Shown: positions 17,147 to 26,404 of the stretch, piece after piece | Numbering within the stretch: the stretch's first letter is position 1 | How the letters are laid out: every line of letters starts with the position of its first letter | Assembly: GCF_014195585.1 (NCBI RefSeq) | Contig: NZ_JACICA010000002.1 | Coordinates: 62,001-126,000 of the forward strand | Direction: 5' to 3' | DNA: 64,000 nucleotides | Source of the DNA: Alloprevotella rava | Lineage (GTDB): Bacteria; Bacteroidota; Bacteroidia; Bacteroidales; Bacteroidaceae | Notes under the pieces: generated by a model | What the model was told of the DNA's origin: nothing | What the model saw: the letters and a program-made list of their open reading frames with translations, nothing else | The model's database searches: none | Position numbers and translations under genes: made by a program

Positions 17147-18943
17147 TTATTTCACTACAATTTTTGAGGACGCTTTGTCTTGTGTGGCATCAACAAGAAC
17201 AATGTAGCTACCAGCGGGGAGGTGGCTGATATTCAGCGTGTGTCCTTTGCCCTGTGCGGCGAGTTGTCCCGTTGTGGAGTAGATGCTGATGGTCTTCACG
17301 CCTTGAGCAGGTTCTACTGTGACACATTGGTTTTGCGCCGTGATAGTGATGAGCGATTTCTGTGTCGTTGCGGTATTGATGCCCGTTGAGATGCTGGTGT
17401 TCGGCGAGAAGTAAGCCGTGAGCAAAACGTTGTGGTCGAGCGCGAACGTATATGTGGCGTCGAGCGAAACAACATTATTGTTCTCTTTCCAGCAAAGAAA
17501 GCGCGCATTGCCCAACGGAGTGGCTTTGGCGGTGAGTCCATCAAGAGTGGCCGTGCCGCGCTGGCTGTCGTTGGTAGTCACGCTGGCAGTAAAGGTTTGT
17601 CCCTCTTCTGGAACTATGTTGAGAATAAAGTCGAGCGTTTGTCCCGTTACTTCCTCGTCGGCTTCCGTCAGTCCGTTGCTGGTGAAACGTATGCGCATAC
17701 GACTTTTGCCTGTAGCAGCATTAGCAGGAATAAGGATGTTTGCTTCCATCTCTTGAGCAGCAGTGAGCTTTTGTGCTGTTTCAAAAACACCGTCGCGGTT
17801 CCAATCGAAATAAACATAAACGGAGTCGCCAGCTTGTGGGGCATCTTTCAGCGCCAGTGCAAGCGTGGCAGTGCGTCCCTTTACGAGGGTTGCTTTAGAA
17901 GCGGTATAAATCGTGTACCAGGTATTGGGCTTCGTGTTGGGCGCAATGATTTGTCGGCCGCTCGCCACTTGCGCCGGATAAGTGAGCGGGGTAAGCACGC
18001 CCGCACCTTTGAGAGAGGCAGAGAGGACATAGTTGGCCGTTAGCGCACCGCAGGGGAAATCATAGATCTGTGTCCGACGAGCAAATTCGCTGCGTGCTCC
18101 AACAAACGTGACAAGCGAGTCGCCATCGATAGTAAGCGTTGTTTGCGGCGTTGCAACGGAGGTAAAGTAGTAGCCCGCAGGTTTACCAGCACACACCTTA
18201 TAATGGGAGTTTGTTCCCAACACTTTATCGGCAGCTACATTCACAAGCTGATATCCGCCCGTGCTGTTGCCCGTTCCAACAAAATACCACTGTGCGGAAT
18301 TTTCCATATTCTTACCCCAACTTAGCGAACCATCGGCAGCCATAGTAAGGTAGAGTCCGTGAGTGTTTTTCAACAGATATTTACGAGCTGGTTTCCCCAC
18401 AACAGCAGAGGGCACAAAGGGGCGCAACTCATAGAGATTCTCGGTTTCAGTAGTCCTCCACCAGGAATTACCATTGGAAGCGCCAGCTTTCCAAACGATG
18501 ACATTGGAACTTGCTCCGTCCTTGTTCAGCCCGTTAGGCGAAGCACTCGTATTGGCATAGTCGGCGCAGTCCGTACTGGTGAGGCGGCAGAAATTTCCGT
18601 TTGTGCCGATATAGTACTCCACAGGAGTGCTGCTCGTTTTCATTATCGATGCTCTCGATTGCGCAACATTGCAACTGGCGATGTAGTTGCCCGAAGCTGA
18701 GTTGCGAATGTAATAGCAGTTGGCCTTACTGGTTGGGATAAACTGCCAGAAGATGCGCTTCGTCACGTCGTAAGAAGTCACAACAAGCGTACCGTCCGAT
18801 TCTTCGCTAATATAACTCGAACTATTGTTCTTCATAGCAATGGTGTAGAACTTGTCGGTACTGAAACTGCCGGCATTTGCTGCAGCGCACAATATCAAAG
18901 GCAGCCACAACAAAAGAAGTAATAAAGAGGTAATTTTTCTCAT
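17147..18943 (-). CDS. Secreted T9SS cargo protein with lectin-like, GEVED and C-terminal sorting domains
   Basis: A protein of 598 residues. The signal peptide is MRKITSLLLLLLWLPLILCA, with cleavage near ANAG. Residues about 30-270 contain repeats of K.Y.i.n..sg.Yls and Q.W.f, as in ricin-type lectin domains. Residues about 340-440 resemble a GEVED domain (YVYFDWNRDGVFE, then SRMRIRFT). A short repeat with FLCWKENNNVV and LTAYFS resembles the divergent InlB-type repeat. The last ~75 residues are a clear T9SS C-terminal domain: V..G.k.ISIYSTTGQL, HLPAGSYIVLV and the ending SSKIVVK. The protein should therefore be exported by Sec, then T9SS, and attached or released at the surface. It is the first gene of an operon with the sulfatase and may help hold it on substrate (inference). 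Its start region also survives at 1763-1835. Confidence 0.85.
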   Translation of the reverse strand: MRKITSLLLLLLWLPLILCAAANAGSFSTDKFYTIAMKNNSSSYISEESDGTLVVTSYDVTKRIFWQFIPTSKANCYYIRNSASGNYIASCNVAQSRASIMKTSSTPVEYYIGTNGNFCRLTSTDCADYANTSASPNGLNKDGASSNVIVWKAGASNGNSWWRTTETENLYELRPFVPSAVVGKPARKYLLKNTHGLYLTMAADGSLSWGKNMENSAQWYFVGTGNSTGGYQLVNVAADKVLGTNSHYKVCAGKPAGYYFTSVATPQTTLTIDGDSLVTFVGARSEFARRTQIYDFPCGALTANYVLSASLKGAGVLTPLTYPAQVASGRQIIAPNTKPNTWYTIYTASKATLVKGRTATLALALKDAPQAGDSVYVYFDWNRDGVFETAQKLTAAQEMEANILIPANAATGKSRMRIRFTSNGLTEADEEVTGQTLDFILNIVPEEGQTFTASVTTNDSQRGTATLDGLTAKATPLGNARFLCWKENNNVVSLDATYTFALDHNVLLTAYFSPNTSISTGINTATTQKSLITITAQNQCVTVEPAQGVKTISIYSTTGQLAAQGKGHTLNISHLPAGSYIVLVDATQDKASSKIVVK

Positions 18944-18972
18944 GATGGTGTGTTAAGTCGAAACTTGCCTCG

Positions 18973-18980
18973 CAAAACTA
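18973..18980 (-). promoter_or_regulatory. -7 promoter box of the T9SS protein-sulfatase operon
   Basis: Reads TAGTTTTG on the minus strand, about 30 bases upstream of the start codon. No clear -33 element is visible. Confidence 0.5.
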
Positions 18981-19088
18981 CTACTTTTCTACAGATTTTT
19001 CATCTTTTTCTCTCTTTTTCGTTCTTATTGTCGCTTTTTTGTGCTCTAAAAAAATGAGCAGAAAAAAGAAACTTTTCTTATAGATAAT

Positions 19089-19126
19089 AAAAATTGGAGA
19101 ATGCTACAAAGCATCCTCCAATTTCA
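19089..19126 (-). terminator. Terminator of the BspA/peptide operon, right copy
   Basis: Same stem-loop as at 1985-2020 (ATTGGAGGATGCT / AGCATTCTCCAAT on the minus strand). It ends the transcript of the BspA gene and the 65-aa peptide. Confidence 0.8.
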
Positions 19127-19188
19127 GTCATATTTTGTATGTATATATAAGTATCCGAAAGGACTTTATAACAGACAATTCTTATTTT

Positions 19189-19386
19189 TTATTCTTCCCA
19201 GAGAGAATTCTGTTTGTCCCAGATGTGTAAACCTCTATCCTCTTCACGAGGGTCTTGTTTTCTGGTGTCGATATCTTCACCAGGATTGTAGCCTCCACCC
19301 ACACCAGGGCTGGCAACAAGCATCAAACTTTCAGCAGACCAGGTAATAGAAGTTGTTTTAGGTGCTATATATTGTTTTTTATTCAT
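19189..19386 (-). CDS. 65-aa small protein encoded directly after the BspA-like gene (right copy)
   Basis: Paralogue of the peptide at 2081-2278. The N-terminal 36 residues (MNKKQYIAPKTTSITW... to NPGE) are identical, and the acidic tail differs slightly (DIDTRKQDPREEDRGLHIWD, then SLWEE). It starts 14 bases after the BspA stop codon and precedes a terminator, exactly as in the left copy. Conservation of both frame and position after duplication supports it as a real gene. It shows no signal peptide or membrane segment. Function is unknown. Confidence 0.78.
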   Translation of the reverse strand: MNKKQYIAPKTTSITWSAESLMLVASPGVGGGYNPGEDIDTRKQDPREEDRGLHIWDKQNSLWEE

Positions 19387-19400
19387 AGTTTTCTGTGACT

Positions 19401-22400
19401 TTATTTGATTATTACTTTCGCACCATTGAGGATGTAGAGACCTGCCTGCTGCGGTTTGCTGATACGCTGGCCTTGCAGATTGTAGTAAACATCAGCAGCG
19501 CGATTTGAGTTTCCTGTCTCAATGCTTTCGATACTCTCAATTCCTGTTGTGGTATCGTCAAAATCGAAGACAACTCGTGTGCCTGCGGGCAGAGCGCTGA
19601 ACTTCATATACGCCTTGTGGATGGGGAAGTTATTGATATTGCTCTCAGCCTTGTGGAAGGTACCGCCCTGCATCACATAAATGGGGTCGGTAGTTGTAGC
19701 TGTGAGAGAGGTAATGGGGTTTACAGTTACACCTGTCATAACGTTGTTTGTGACATGGTAGACTTGCTGATCTTGTTCACCAATCGTGTAGTAGAAGTCA
19801 GCATCTGTAGCTTCCTTATCAAGAACCTTGAGAAGTACGCCCGTATAAGCAGGAACGTAAGAATAAGAAGCTGTGTAACCACCCTTTTTGTCAACACTCG
19901 TCATTTGAACGTGCTTAGTGGCTGTACCGTAGTCGCCCTTTCCATCCAAAATCTTAGTGCTGGCTACGAAAGCTGCAACCGCTGAATGGTGATTCTCATT
20001 GTAGTAGTCGCTGAAGTCTACATCGAACTCACGAGCGAATGTACCGTACTTCTTGCTAATTTTGACATCCTTGATTTTGAACTCAAGCTGTGAGGTGAAA
20101 TCGTAAGGACTCTTTTCTTCGCTATCAGTAGCAATTTTATAGACTTTCTTCGCCCACTTTTCTTGGTAGACAGGGAGAGCCGTTTTCTTAACATAGATAG
20201 TTGTAGTTTTTGCAAACTCATTGTAGTTCTTACCCGTATCATCGAGATCGAAGCGAGTCGTACTCAACATTTGATTAGTGGGATTGCTCTCAATGAAGAA
20301 AACACTCTTTATGATACTTGTTGTGTCTGTGCGGTTGGTGATGAAAGCTTGAGCACCAATGTATTCCACATCTTTCTTTACTACCACTTCCTTTATGCCA
20401 GAGGTGACGTGCTGGAAAGCATAGTCGCCAATCATGCTCACTTTGTAGTTTTTGCCTCCATGAGGTATTTCCGTAGGTAGGACAAAGGTTTCGTCAGTGC
20501 GCGTTGTCTTGAGCATGTCCACAGCACAATCAGAGACTGCAATATATTCCTCTGTATCCTTTACAAATGAAGGACTGATAGACTTAAACTTACCATTATA
20601 GAAAGGATCGCTATTGTAGTCGGAGAGTTTTTCCTGACGCACATGAATGTCGATCTTATCCATCAAATTCGGTGCCTCATTACCATCATCAAAAGATCTT
20701 TCGCTAGGATTTTGGTTGATATTGGCTGGATCAATTTTATTATCACAGAGGAATGTGATAGTATTCAGATTAGAGCAACCACCAAAAGCACGCTTACCGA
20801 TAGAAGTTACCAAGTTAGGGATAGTCACGTTCTTCAGTTCTTGACAGTTATAGAAAGCATAGTCACCAATTGCTGTAATAGAAGGAGGCAGCAATGTAAA
20901 ATGCTCGTTAGCCTTGCCAGGAGGGAAGATTTTCAATGTCTCTTTATCCTTAGATAAAAGATAACCATCAACGCTGGAATATTCAGTATTCTTCTTGCTC
21001 ACATTGATAGCTGTGAGGTTTGAGCAGGATTTGAAAGCCTCAGGACTGATTGATGTAGTCTTCTCTGAGACATTCACAACAGTTAGAGCCTGACAGTTGT
21101 TAAAAGCCTCGCGCTCGATCGTCTGCACATTGCTAGGTACAGTAAAATTCTGCAAACCACAGTTGGAAAAAGCACCTGCACCGATAGTTTGAATATCTGC
21201 ATTAGGATCAAACTCTACTGTAGCTAATTTTCCACATCCGTTAAACGCATTCAGTTCGATGCTTGTTACCGTCTTGGGAACGATGAATGACTCGAAATTC
21301 GGTAGGTTTGCAAAAGCATTCTTTTTGATAGTTTTCAATTCGCAAGAGCCCAAGAAGTTTACATGCTTCAAATTATCTAATTTTTTGGAGAAAGCATCTT
21401 CTTCAATAGTTTGCAGTTTAGAACCATTAGGTACGTTGATTGTTTCTAACATTTTGCAATTTACAAAAGCTTTGCCAATCGCGGTGATAGAAGAGGGCAA
21501 AGTAACCTCCCTCAATTTATGGCACTCCCAGAATACATAATTATCTATTTTCTTCATATTAGACTGTTCGAGAAACGTAACTGTTTCAAGATTCGTTTGA
21601 CGAAAAGCCTGTTCATTTATGTACTCAACACTAGCAGGAATCACCAAAGAGACGATTTTTCTTGCCCCCATAAAAGACTTTACAGAAATAGTCTTAACAG
21701 TAGCTGGAATTGTGTAAGAAGTTTCGGGTTTTGCAAGTGGATAAAAATAAAGAATCTGTTTATCTGCAGAGAAAAGCACACCTTCCTCAGCATAAAAATC
21801 AGTATTACCATCTGCAACCTCGTAAGCTTCAAGGCTTTGACAATTCTCAAAAGCACCTTCTACTAAGCCTTCTCTTTTGAGATCTTTTGGAAGCTTTATT
21901 GTTGTTAGTTTATTAAGGCTGACAAGAGCAGAGATATTGATTTTTGTTACTTGATTCAAATCTATCGTGGTCATATTCTGGTTGCTAACAATGCCGTAAG
22001 AAGCGATTTCTTTTACACCATCAGGAACCTTATAGTCTGCCACGTTCTTCGCATACGGATAAAAAACCAACTTATTGAGCCCTTTAGTGAAGAGAACATC
22101 GTCTTTTACCTCATAGTTAGGATTACCCCCTGGAGCTATTTCAAAAGCTTCCAAAAGGGGCTGTCTTGCAGCAATAGAAGGACTTCCTTCGTCTACCTTG
22201 GCGAGATTTTTAGGAAGAACTATTCTCTGCAATCCCTCAAGCTTATTGAATGCCAAAAAAGTAATATGCTTTACATTCTCATCAACCACATAGGTTGTTT
22301 GCCCTGTTTCCGTTAAAAGAGTTGAAGGAATGGCACGAAGTTCTTCCTTACCTCTTGTGTACAATATACCCTCTGTTGTAGACTCAAAGGCAGGATTATC

Positions 22401-22829
22401 TCCATCCACTATACACTGAGGATTATACGCCAAAGTTGCCCAGACTCTTGTATCAATCTCTGTTACACTCTTAGGAATGGAAACTTTCGTAATCTTTGAT
22501 CCGTCAAAACTAGATGCGCCGATTTTTGTCACAGTCTCTGGAATTATTACAGATGTAACATTAGGACTAGTTGTCACACCTGTATGAGCTCCTACCTCTG
22601 TAACAATAAAAGAAGTACCTTGTCCATTGTTGAATGTACCTGGAATAGTCAGCTCACCTGACACAGAAGCCTCAGTACCCACAAATTTTAACTGGTGTAC
22701 ACCTGTTACCGTTAGAACCTCGTATTTCAGATTATTGATCGTAATAATCTCAGACACGGTATAGGCCCAAAGACTTTTAGGTATCACCATGAGAAGTAAT
22801 ACCAAAAAGAAGGTTTTCAATTTTACCAT
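19401..22829 (-). CDS. BspA-like leucine-rich-repeat surface protein (right copy)
   Basis: A protein of 1142 residues. It has a signal peptide (MVKLKTFFLVLLLMVIPKSL, cleavage after WA), then about 20 BspA-type leucine-rich repeats such as LTSIGKRAFGGCSNLNTITF, interrupted by three Y.VkDdVLFtKgLNKLvfyP-like inserts. A beta-rich C-terminal part ends in YYNLQGQRISKPQQAGLYIL and KVIIK. Surface adhesion is expected from characterised BspA proteins, not shown here. It is a paralogue of 2293-5721: the last ~650 bases are nearly identical while the repeats are only similar, suggesting diversification of the binding surface with homogenised 3' ends. It is cotranscribed with the 65-aa peptide. Confidence 0.92.
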   Translation of the reverse strand: MVKLKTFFLVLLLMVIPKSLWAYTVSEIITINNLKYEVLTVTGVHQLKFVGTEASVSGELTIPGTFNNGQGTSFIVTEVGAHTGVTTSPNVTSVIIPETVTKIGASSFDGSKITKVSIPKSVTEIDTRVWATLAYNPQCIVDGDNPAFESTTEGILYTRGKEELRAIPSTLLTETGQTTYVVDENVKHITFLAFNKLEGLQRIVLPKNLAKVDEGSPSIAARQPLLEAFEIAPGGNPNYEVKDDVLFTKGLNKLVFYPYAKNVADYKVPDGVKEIASYGIVSNQNMTTIDLNQVTKINISALVSLNKLTTIKLPKDLKREGLVEGAFENCQSLEAYEVADGNTDFYAEEGVLFSADKQILYFYPLAKPETSYTIPATVKTISVKSFMGARKIVSLVIPASVEYINEQAFRQTNLETVTFLEQSNMKKIDNYVFWECHKLREVTLPSSITAIGKAFVNCKMLETINVPNGSKLQTIEEDAFSKKLDNLKHVNFLGSCELKTIKKNAFANLPNFESFIVPKTVTSIELNAFNGCGKLATVEFDPNADIQTIGAGAFSNCGLQNFTVPSNVQTIEREAFNNCQALTVVNVSEKTTSISPEAFKSCSNLTAINVSKKNTEYSSVDGYLLSKDKETLKIFPPGKANEHFTLLPPSITAIGDYAFYNCQELKNVTIPNLVTSIGKRAFGGCSNLNTITFLCDNKIDPANINQNPSERSFDDGNEAPNLMDKIDIHVRQEKLSDYNSDPFYNGKFKSISPSFVKDTEEYIAVSDCAVDMLKTTRTDETFVLPTEIPHGGKNYKVSMIGDYAFQHVTSGIKEVVVKKDVEYIGAQAFITNRTDTTSIIKSVFFIESNPTNQMLSTTRFDLDDTGKNYNEFAKTTTIYVKKTALPVYQEKWAKKVYKIATDSEEKSPYDFTSQLEFKIKDVKISKKYGTFAREFDVDFSDYYNENHHSAVAAFVASTKILDGKGDYGTATKHVQMTSVDKKGGYTASYSYVPAYTGVLLKVLDKEATDADFYYTIGEQDQQVYHVTNNVMTGVTVNPITSLTATTTDPIYVMQGGTFHKAESNINNFPIHKAYMKFSALPAGTRVVFDFDDTTTGIESIESIETGNSNRAADVYYNLQGQRISKPQQAGLYILNGAKVIIK

Positions 22830-23313
22830 ATTAATCGTTTTTTGTTTAAAATACTGTTTTTTCTTTTCTCTTAGAACTCACTCACAAATTATACTTTTTT
22901 AGGATAAAGAGTTTCTTGCTGCAAATGTATGCAGATATTTTTGAAAATCAAAATAATCTTTTCTTTTGATAGAGAAAAAGAATGAAAAGTTTTCTTTTTA
23001 CTTAAAAAAATAAAGAAAAACACACCAAATTATAACTAGACATTTTTCTTTCAGTACAATAAATAATAGGCAGTTTATTGACTTTACTAAAACAAATCAG
23101 CTTAGAATAAAAAGTAAAAAAACAGGAATACCAAAACCAATAGAATTCACAGAAGCAACAGAGAGAAATACAGGAAAAGAGTCCTACAAGAGGCAAACAA
23201 ATACATATCCCACATACCTTACTTTTTTTATCTTCAGTCAAATAAAAAAGAAGAGCCAGATAGTGCAGAGAAAATATGTCTGAATATGAACAAAAAAGTT
23301 GAAATTAGGAAAA
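22830..23313. other. AT-rich intergenic region upstream of the right BspA gene
   Basis: Holds the BspA promoter: minus-strand TACATTTG at 22922-22929 with TTTTG 19 bases further upstream. The rest is AT-rich with no convincing gene; the short cysteine- and phenylalanine-rich reading frame at 23002-23241 looks like chance. Confidence 0.6.
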
Positions 23314-24975
23314 TTAGTATTTCTTCGGAGCGAGCAACTGATGATAGTGCGCATCATCGCAGAGGACTTTAAGGGCAAGTTTGAAATCCTTATCATTGCG
23401 CAGGTTGTATTCGGCCACACCTTTTTGGTAGTAGTAGCGCGTCACGAGTTCGGACTCGACAAGCGACTTAATGTCTTTGCGCCAATAGTCGAAATCGTAG
23501 GCGAAATTATGGGAGAGCTTTTTCTCCAGCGCATTCAGCTCATCTTTAGCCATTCGTTCGTAGCCTTCTGCTGCTGCAATACTGCGCAGAATATTAAGCG
23601 CGGCTTTCGACTGTGTATCGTAAGTGAAATTCTCCTTTTTCAAGAATTGTTGAAAGTCGTTGTATTCCTGATCAGAAAGGGAAAAAGTACTGGGACGCGC
23701 AATGGAGCGATGATGATTCTGGTAGTTGGAGCAATAGTTGCGCAGAGCATCGCTCGAAGAGAGATAGGTGAAGAGCGAGGGCAAGGAGTCGGGCACGGTT
23801 ACAATATCGGGCGTAATGCCTCCCCCATCGCGAACGGGGCGTCCGTTGGCGGTATGAAACACTTTAGAAAGCGAGTCGGGCAGGTGTTGCGGTTGGCCGT
23901 TTTTATAATTGTATGCCTGAATGCAACGCCCCGAAGGGATGTAATATTTGCTCGTGGTGAGTTTGAGAATTGTCTTATAGGGTAATTGTCGCGGCTGCTG
24001 CACTAAGCCTTTCCCATATGTGCGCTGACCGATGATGACGGCACGGTCGTAATCCTGCAAAGCCCCGCTGGTAATTTCGGCCGAAGAAGCTGTACCGTTG
24101 TCTGTCAGAACAACCATGGGCATCGTTAAATCGGCTGGTTCGTTCTTTGTTTTGAAAATAGAGTTTACCTCCTTCAACTTTCCTTTCATACGTACCACTT
24201 CTTTTCCGCGAGGCACAAAGAGCCCCACTACATTTACGGCCTGATCTAACAGTCCGCCGCCATTTCCGCGCAGGTCGAGGATGAAACGCCGCATACCTTT
24301 TTGCTTCAGCGCCGCAAAGGCCATCTGAAGTTCGTGGGTTGTTTGCTCGGTGAAGCCTGTGAGCAAGGCATACCCAACAGAATCGTTTACCATCGTATAG
24401 AACTGAACGCTGAGCATCGTTATGGTGCGCCGCGTTAGTCGGAATGTGAGCGGTTTTTCCACGCCATAGCGTTTCACTTTCAATTCGAAGTGGGTACCTG
24501 CATCACCGCGCAACGATTCGCTAACACGGTTAGAGTATTCGCTTTCTTTGCCTTTTTCGGCCTCGCCATAATCCTTTCCGTTGATGGAAAGAAGGATGTC
24601 GCCAGAGCGTAGACCAGCCAGAGCGGCAGGCATACCCTCGTAGGGTTCTTCAATGATGCAGCGACGCGCTTTTTTGAGAAAAGAAATGACAGATCCGATA
24701 CCTGCATACTTCCCCGTAGTGAGTTGTTTGAGCTCTTGCGTCTTGTTCTCAGCATAGTACTGCGTATAAGGGTCAAGCTGATTGAGCATATAGAGCAGCG
24801 CGTTGTTGATATTTTTCTCCGCACTCAGTGTGTCCACATAATAAGTGTCCAATTCCTTATAAAGGGAATTGAAGATGTCGAGATTCTTAGAAATCTCAAA
24901 ATTATGGTCGGAATTGCTTTGCGCCGCGCCTTCAATCGTGAAGACAAGTGCAAAAAGAAAAAGCAGCTTTTTCAT
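23314..24975 (-). CDS. S41-family C-terminal processing peptidase
   Basis: A protease of 553 residues with a signal peptide (MKKLLFLFALVFTIEGAAQ), so probably periplasmic. The reading frame extends upstream to 25071, but the start at 24975 gives a normal signal peptide. Order: an N-terminal helical region with LDPYTQYY, a PDZ domain around residues 90-180 (GIGSVISF...AGLRSGDILLSING), then the S41 core with RFILDLRGNGGGLL, the catalytic Ser in NGTASSAEI and Lys in TYGKGLVQQ. A C-terminal helical extension of about 150 residues follows. Such proteases trim or degrade periplasmic and outer-membrane proteins. The start lies about 140 bases downstream of the kinase stop codon. A second S41 protease is at 36233. 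Confidence 0.93.
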   Translation of the reverse strand: MKKLLFLFALVFTIEGAAQSNSDHNFEISKNLDIFNSLYKELDTYYVDTLSAEKNINNALLYMLNQLDPYTQYYAENKTQELKQLTTGKYAGIGSVISFLKKARRCIIEEPYEGMPAALAGLRSGDILLSINGKDYGEAEKGKESEYSNRVSESLRGDAGTHFELKVKRYGVEKPLTFRLTRRTITMLSVQFYTMVNDSVGYALLTGFTEQTTHELQMAFAALKQKGMRRFILDLRGNGGGLLDQAVNVVGLFVPRGKEVVRMKGKLKEVNSIFKTKNEPADLTMPMVVLTDNGTASSAEITSGALQDYDRAVIIGQRTYGKGLVQQPRQLPYKTILKLTTSKYYIPSGRCIQAYNYKNGQPQHLPDSLSKVFHTANGRPVRDGGGITPDIVTVPDSLPSLFTYLSSSDALRNYCSNYQNHHRSIARPSTFSLSDQEYNDFQQFLKKENFTYDTQSKAALNILRSIAAAEGYERMAKDELNALEKKLSHNFAYDFDYWRKDIKSLVESELVTRYYYQKGVAEYNLRNDKDFKLALKVLCDDAHYHQLLAPKKY

Positions 24976-25114
24976 GTTGAAAATGTTGATAAGAAGAAGG
25001 AACAGAAAAGAAAGAGAAGAAAAGGAGGGAAAGAATGCAAAGACAGTCTTCCGCAAGAGAGCAGGAAGCAATAATAGAGAAATCAGCGCTTGCTTTGTAC
25101 TCTTTTTCGTTATC

Positions 25115-26083
25115 TCATTTCATTGTCTCACTGATTTCGGCCCACACATCGCTGGGAAGGGTTGTGCCAACCACCTGGATAACCTTGCTCGCCAAGAAAG
25201 CTCCTCTCTGAAGACAGGCTTCCAAAGATTCATCACGACTCAAACCATAGAGGAAACCAGCGGCAAAATAATCGCCAGCACCCGTGGTATCTACTACTTT
25301 GCTCACTCTCTCTGCGATCGCGCGAGCTACTTCCTCTCCGCGTTTCACCAAAGCTCCCTCTGCGCCTACCTTGACAATGGCTATTTCGCATTTTTCGGCC
25401 AACACATTGAGGGCCTCAACGGGATCGGACTTACCGGTAAAGGATTTAGCTTCATCTTCGTTGGCAAAAATAATGTCGACTTTCTGAAGCAGTTGTTCGA
25501 AGAAGGGACGATCATCCGCCACTATATTATAGCTACCAAAGTCGAGACCAATCTTTAAGCCTTTCGACTTGGCAATATCTGCTGCGCGCATCACCATTTC
25601 GTGGTTCTGTACAAGATAGCCTTCAATATAGAAAATGTCAGCATTGTCGAACCATTCCTCCAACAAGTCATCAGCCGTCAGCGTGGCAGCTGCGCCCAAA
25701 TAGTCGTTGAAGGTGCGCTGCCCGTCGGGGGTAATAAAAGCAGAACAAACGCCCGTGGGGAGATCGCCAATAAGGAAATGAGGAATACCGCCATTCTGCA
25801 AGAAATTGTCCTTATAGAATTCGCCATAGAGGTCATCGCCCACTTTCCCGATAAATTCGGGTTTTGCGCCGAGATTAGCCAGTGCCAACATCGTATTTCC
25901 CACAGACCCTCCAGTGGCAAAGCTCGTTGGAAGTTTTTCCAACTTCTCATTGAGCTTTTTATACCCCTCGAAGTCAACAAACTGCGTAGAGCCTTTTGGA
26001 AGCCCCAGTTCTTTGAGTTCGGAGTCGTCAATCTGTGTCAAAACGTCGCAAAGAGCGTTGCCAATGCCTAAAATCTTCTTCAT
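25115..26083 (-). CDS. PfkB-family carbohydrate/nucleoside kinase (adenosine-kinase-like)
   Basis: A ribokinase-superfamily kinase of 322 residues. It has the N-terminal ILGIGNALCDVL sheet, FATGGSVGNTMLALANLG (PfkB signature 1), and the C-terminal VVDTTGAGDYFAAGFLYGL (signature 2), with the catalytic Asp in GAGD and the anion-hole glycines. The opening resembles adenosine kinase-like members annotated in Bacteroidales, but the substrate (adenosine, ribose or another sugar) cannot be fixed from sequence. A TACCTTTG box upstream (26110-26117, minus strand) marks its promoter. Confidence 0.88.
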   Translation of the reverse strand: MKKILGIGNALCDVLTQIDDSELKELGLPKGSTQFVDFEGYKKLNEKLEKLPTSFATGGSVGNTMLALANLGAKPEFIGKVGDDLYGEFYKDNFLQNGGIPHFLIGDLPTGVCSAFITPDGQRTFNDYLGAAATLTADDLLEEWFDNADIFYIEGYLVQNHEMVMRAADIAKSKGLKIGLDFGSYNIVADDRPFFEQLLQKVDIIFANEDEAKSFTGKSDPVEALNVLAEKCEIAIVKVGAEGALVKRGEEVARAIAERVSKVVDTTGAGDYFAAGFLYGLSRDESLEACLQRGAFLASKVIQVVGTTLPSDVWAEISETMK

Positions 26084-26109
26084 TTCAACTTTTTTTTCAA
26101 AATTCTATG

Positions 26110-26117
26110 CAAAGGTA
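26110..26117 (-). promoter_or_regulatory. -7 promoter box of the PfkB-family kinase gene
   Basis: TACCTTTG on the minus strand, 27 bases upstream of the start codon. It lies next to the tRNA-Asn promoter on the other strand. Confidence 0.5.
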
Positions 26118-26148
26118 TTGCTTATTTCGGAAATAGACATTACTTTTG
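26118..26148 (+). promoter_or_regulatory. tRNA-Asn promoter
   Basis: TTG at 26118-26120 and TACTTTTG at 26141-26148 with 20 bases between, 32 bases upstream of the first tRNA. Confidence 0.6.
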
Positions 26149-26180
26149 CACCGCAATTCTGAGAGAAACCTCATTATTCT

Positions 26181-26254
26181 GCTTCAGTAGCTCAGTTGGT
26201 TAGAGCACCTGACTGTTAATCAGGGGGTCGTTGGTTCAAGCCCATCCTGAAGCG
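26181..26254 (+). tRNA. tRNA-Asn (GTT), first copy
   Basis: A 74-nt cloverleaf: acceptor stem GCTTCAG/CTGAAGC with discriminator G, D-arm AGCTCAGTTGGTTAGAGC, anticodon stem CCTGA/TCAGG with loop CTGTTAA (anticodon GTT) and T-arm GGTTCAAGC. CCA is not encoded. Confidence 0.97.
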
Positions 26255-26275
26255 CAAATATCTCAGAAGAGCACT

Positions 26276-26349
26276 GCTTCAGTAGCTCAGTTGGTTAGAG
26301 CACCTGACTGTTAATCAGGGGGTCGTTGGTTCAAGCCCATCCTGAAGCG
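26276..26349 (+). tRNA. tRNA-Asn (GTT), second copy
   Basis: Sequence identical to the copy at 26181-26254, 21 bases downstream and without a promoter of its own. The two are evidently transcribed together and end at a strong terminator. Confidence 0.97.
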
Positions 26350-26354
26350 CCATG

Positions 26355-26387
26355 GAGGAATCACTAAGAAGTGGTTCCTCTTTTTTT
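26355..26387 (+). terminator. Terminator of the tRNA-Asn operon
   Basis: Stem GAGGAATCACT / AGTGGTTCCTC followed by seven T residues, six bases after the second tRNA. Confidence 0.9.
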
Positions 26388-26404
26388 GTTTATTACGAAA
26401 CGTG

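Noticed and set aside
23002-23241. 79-codon cysteine- and phenylalanine-rich minus-strand frame
   Set aside because: Composition is what AT-rich DNA gives by chance; no promoter or homologous pattern is visible.
24976-25071. Upstream extension of the S41 peptidase
   Set aside because: The downstream ATG gives a normal signal peptide and the extension is low-complexity.
26181-26349. Attachment site of an integrated element at the tRNA-Asn genes
   Set aside because: No integrase gene or partial tRNA repeat is found at either side within the window; the duplicated tRNA explains the repeat.
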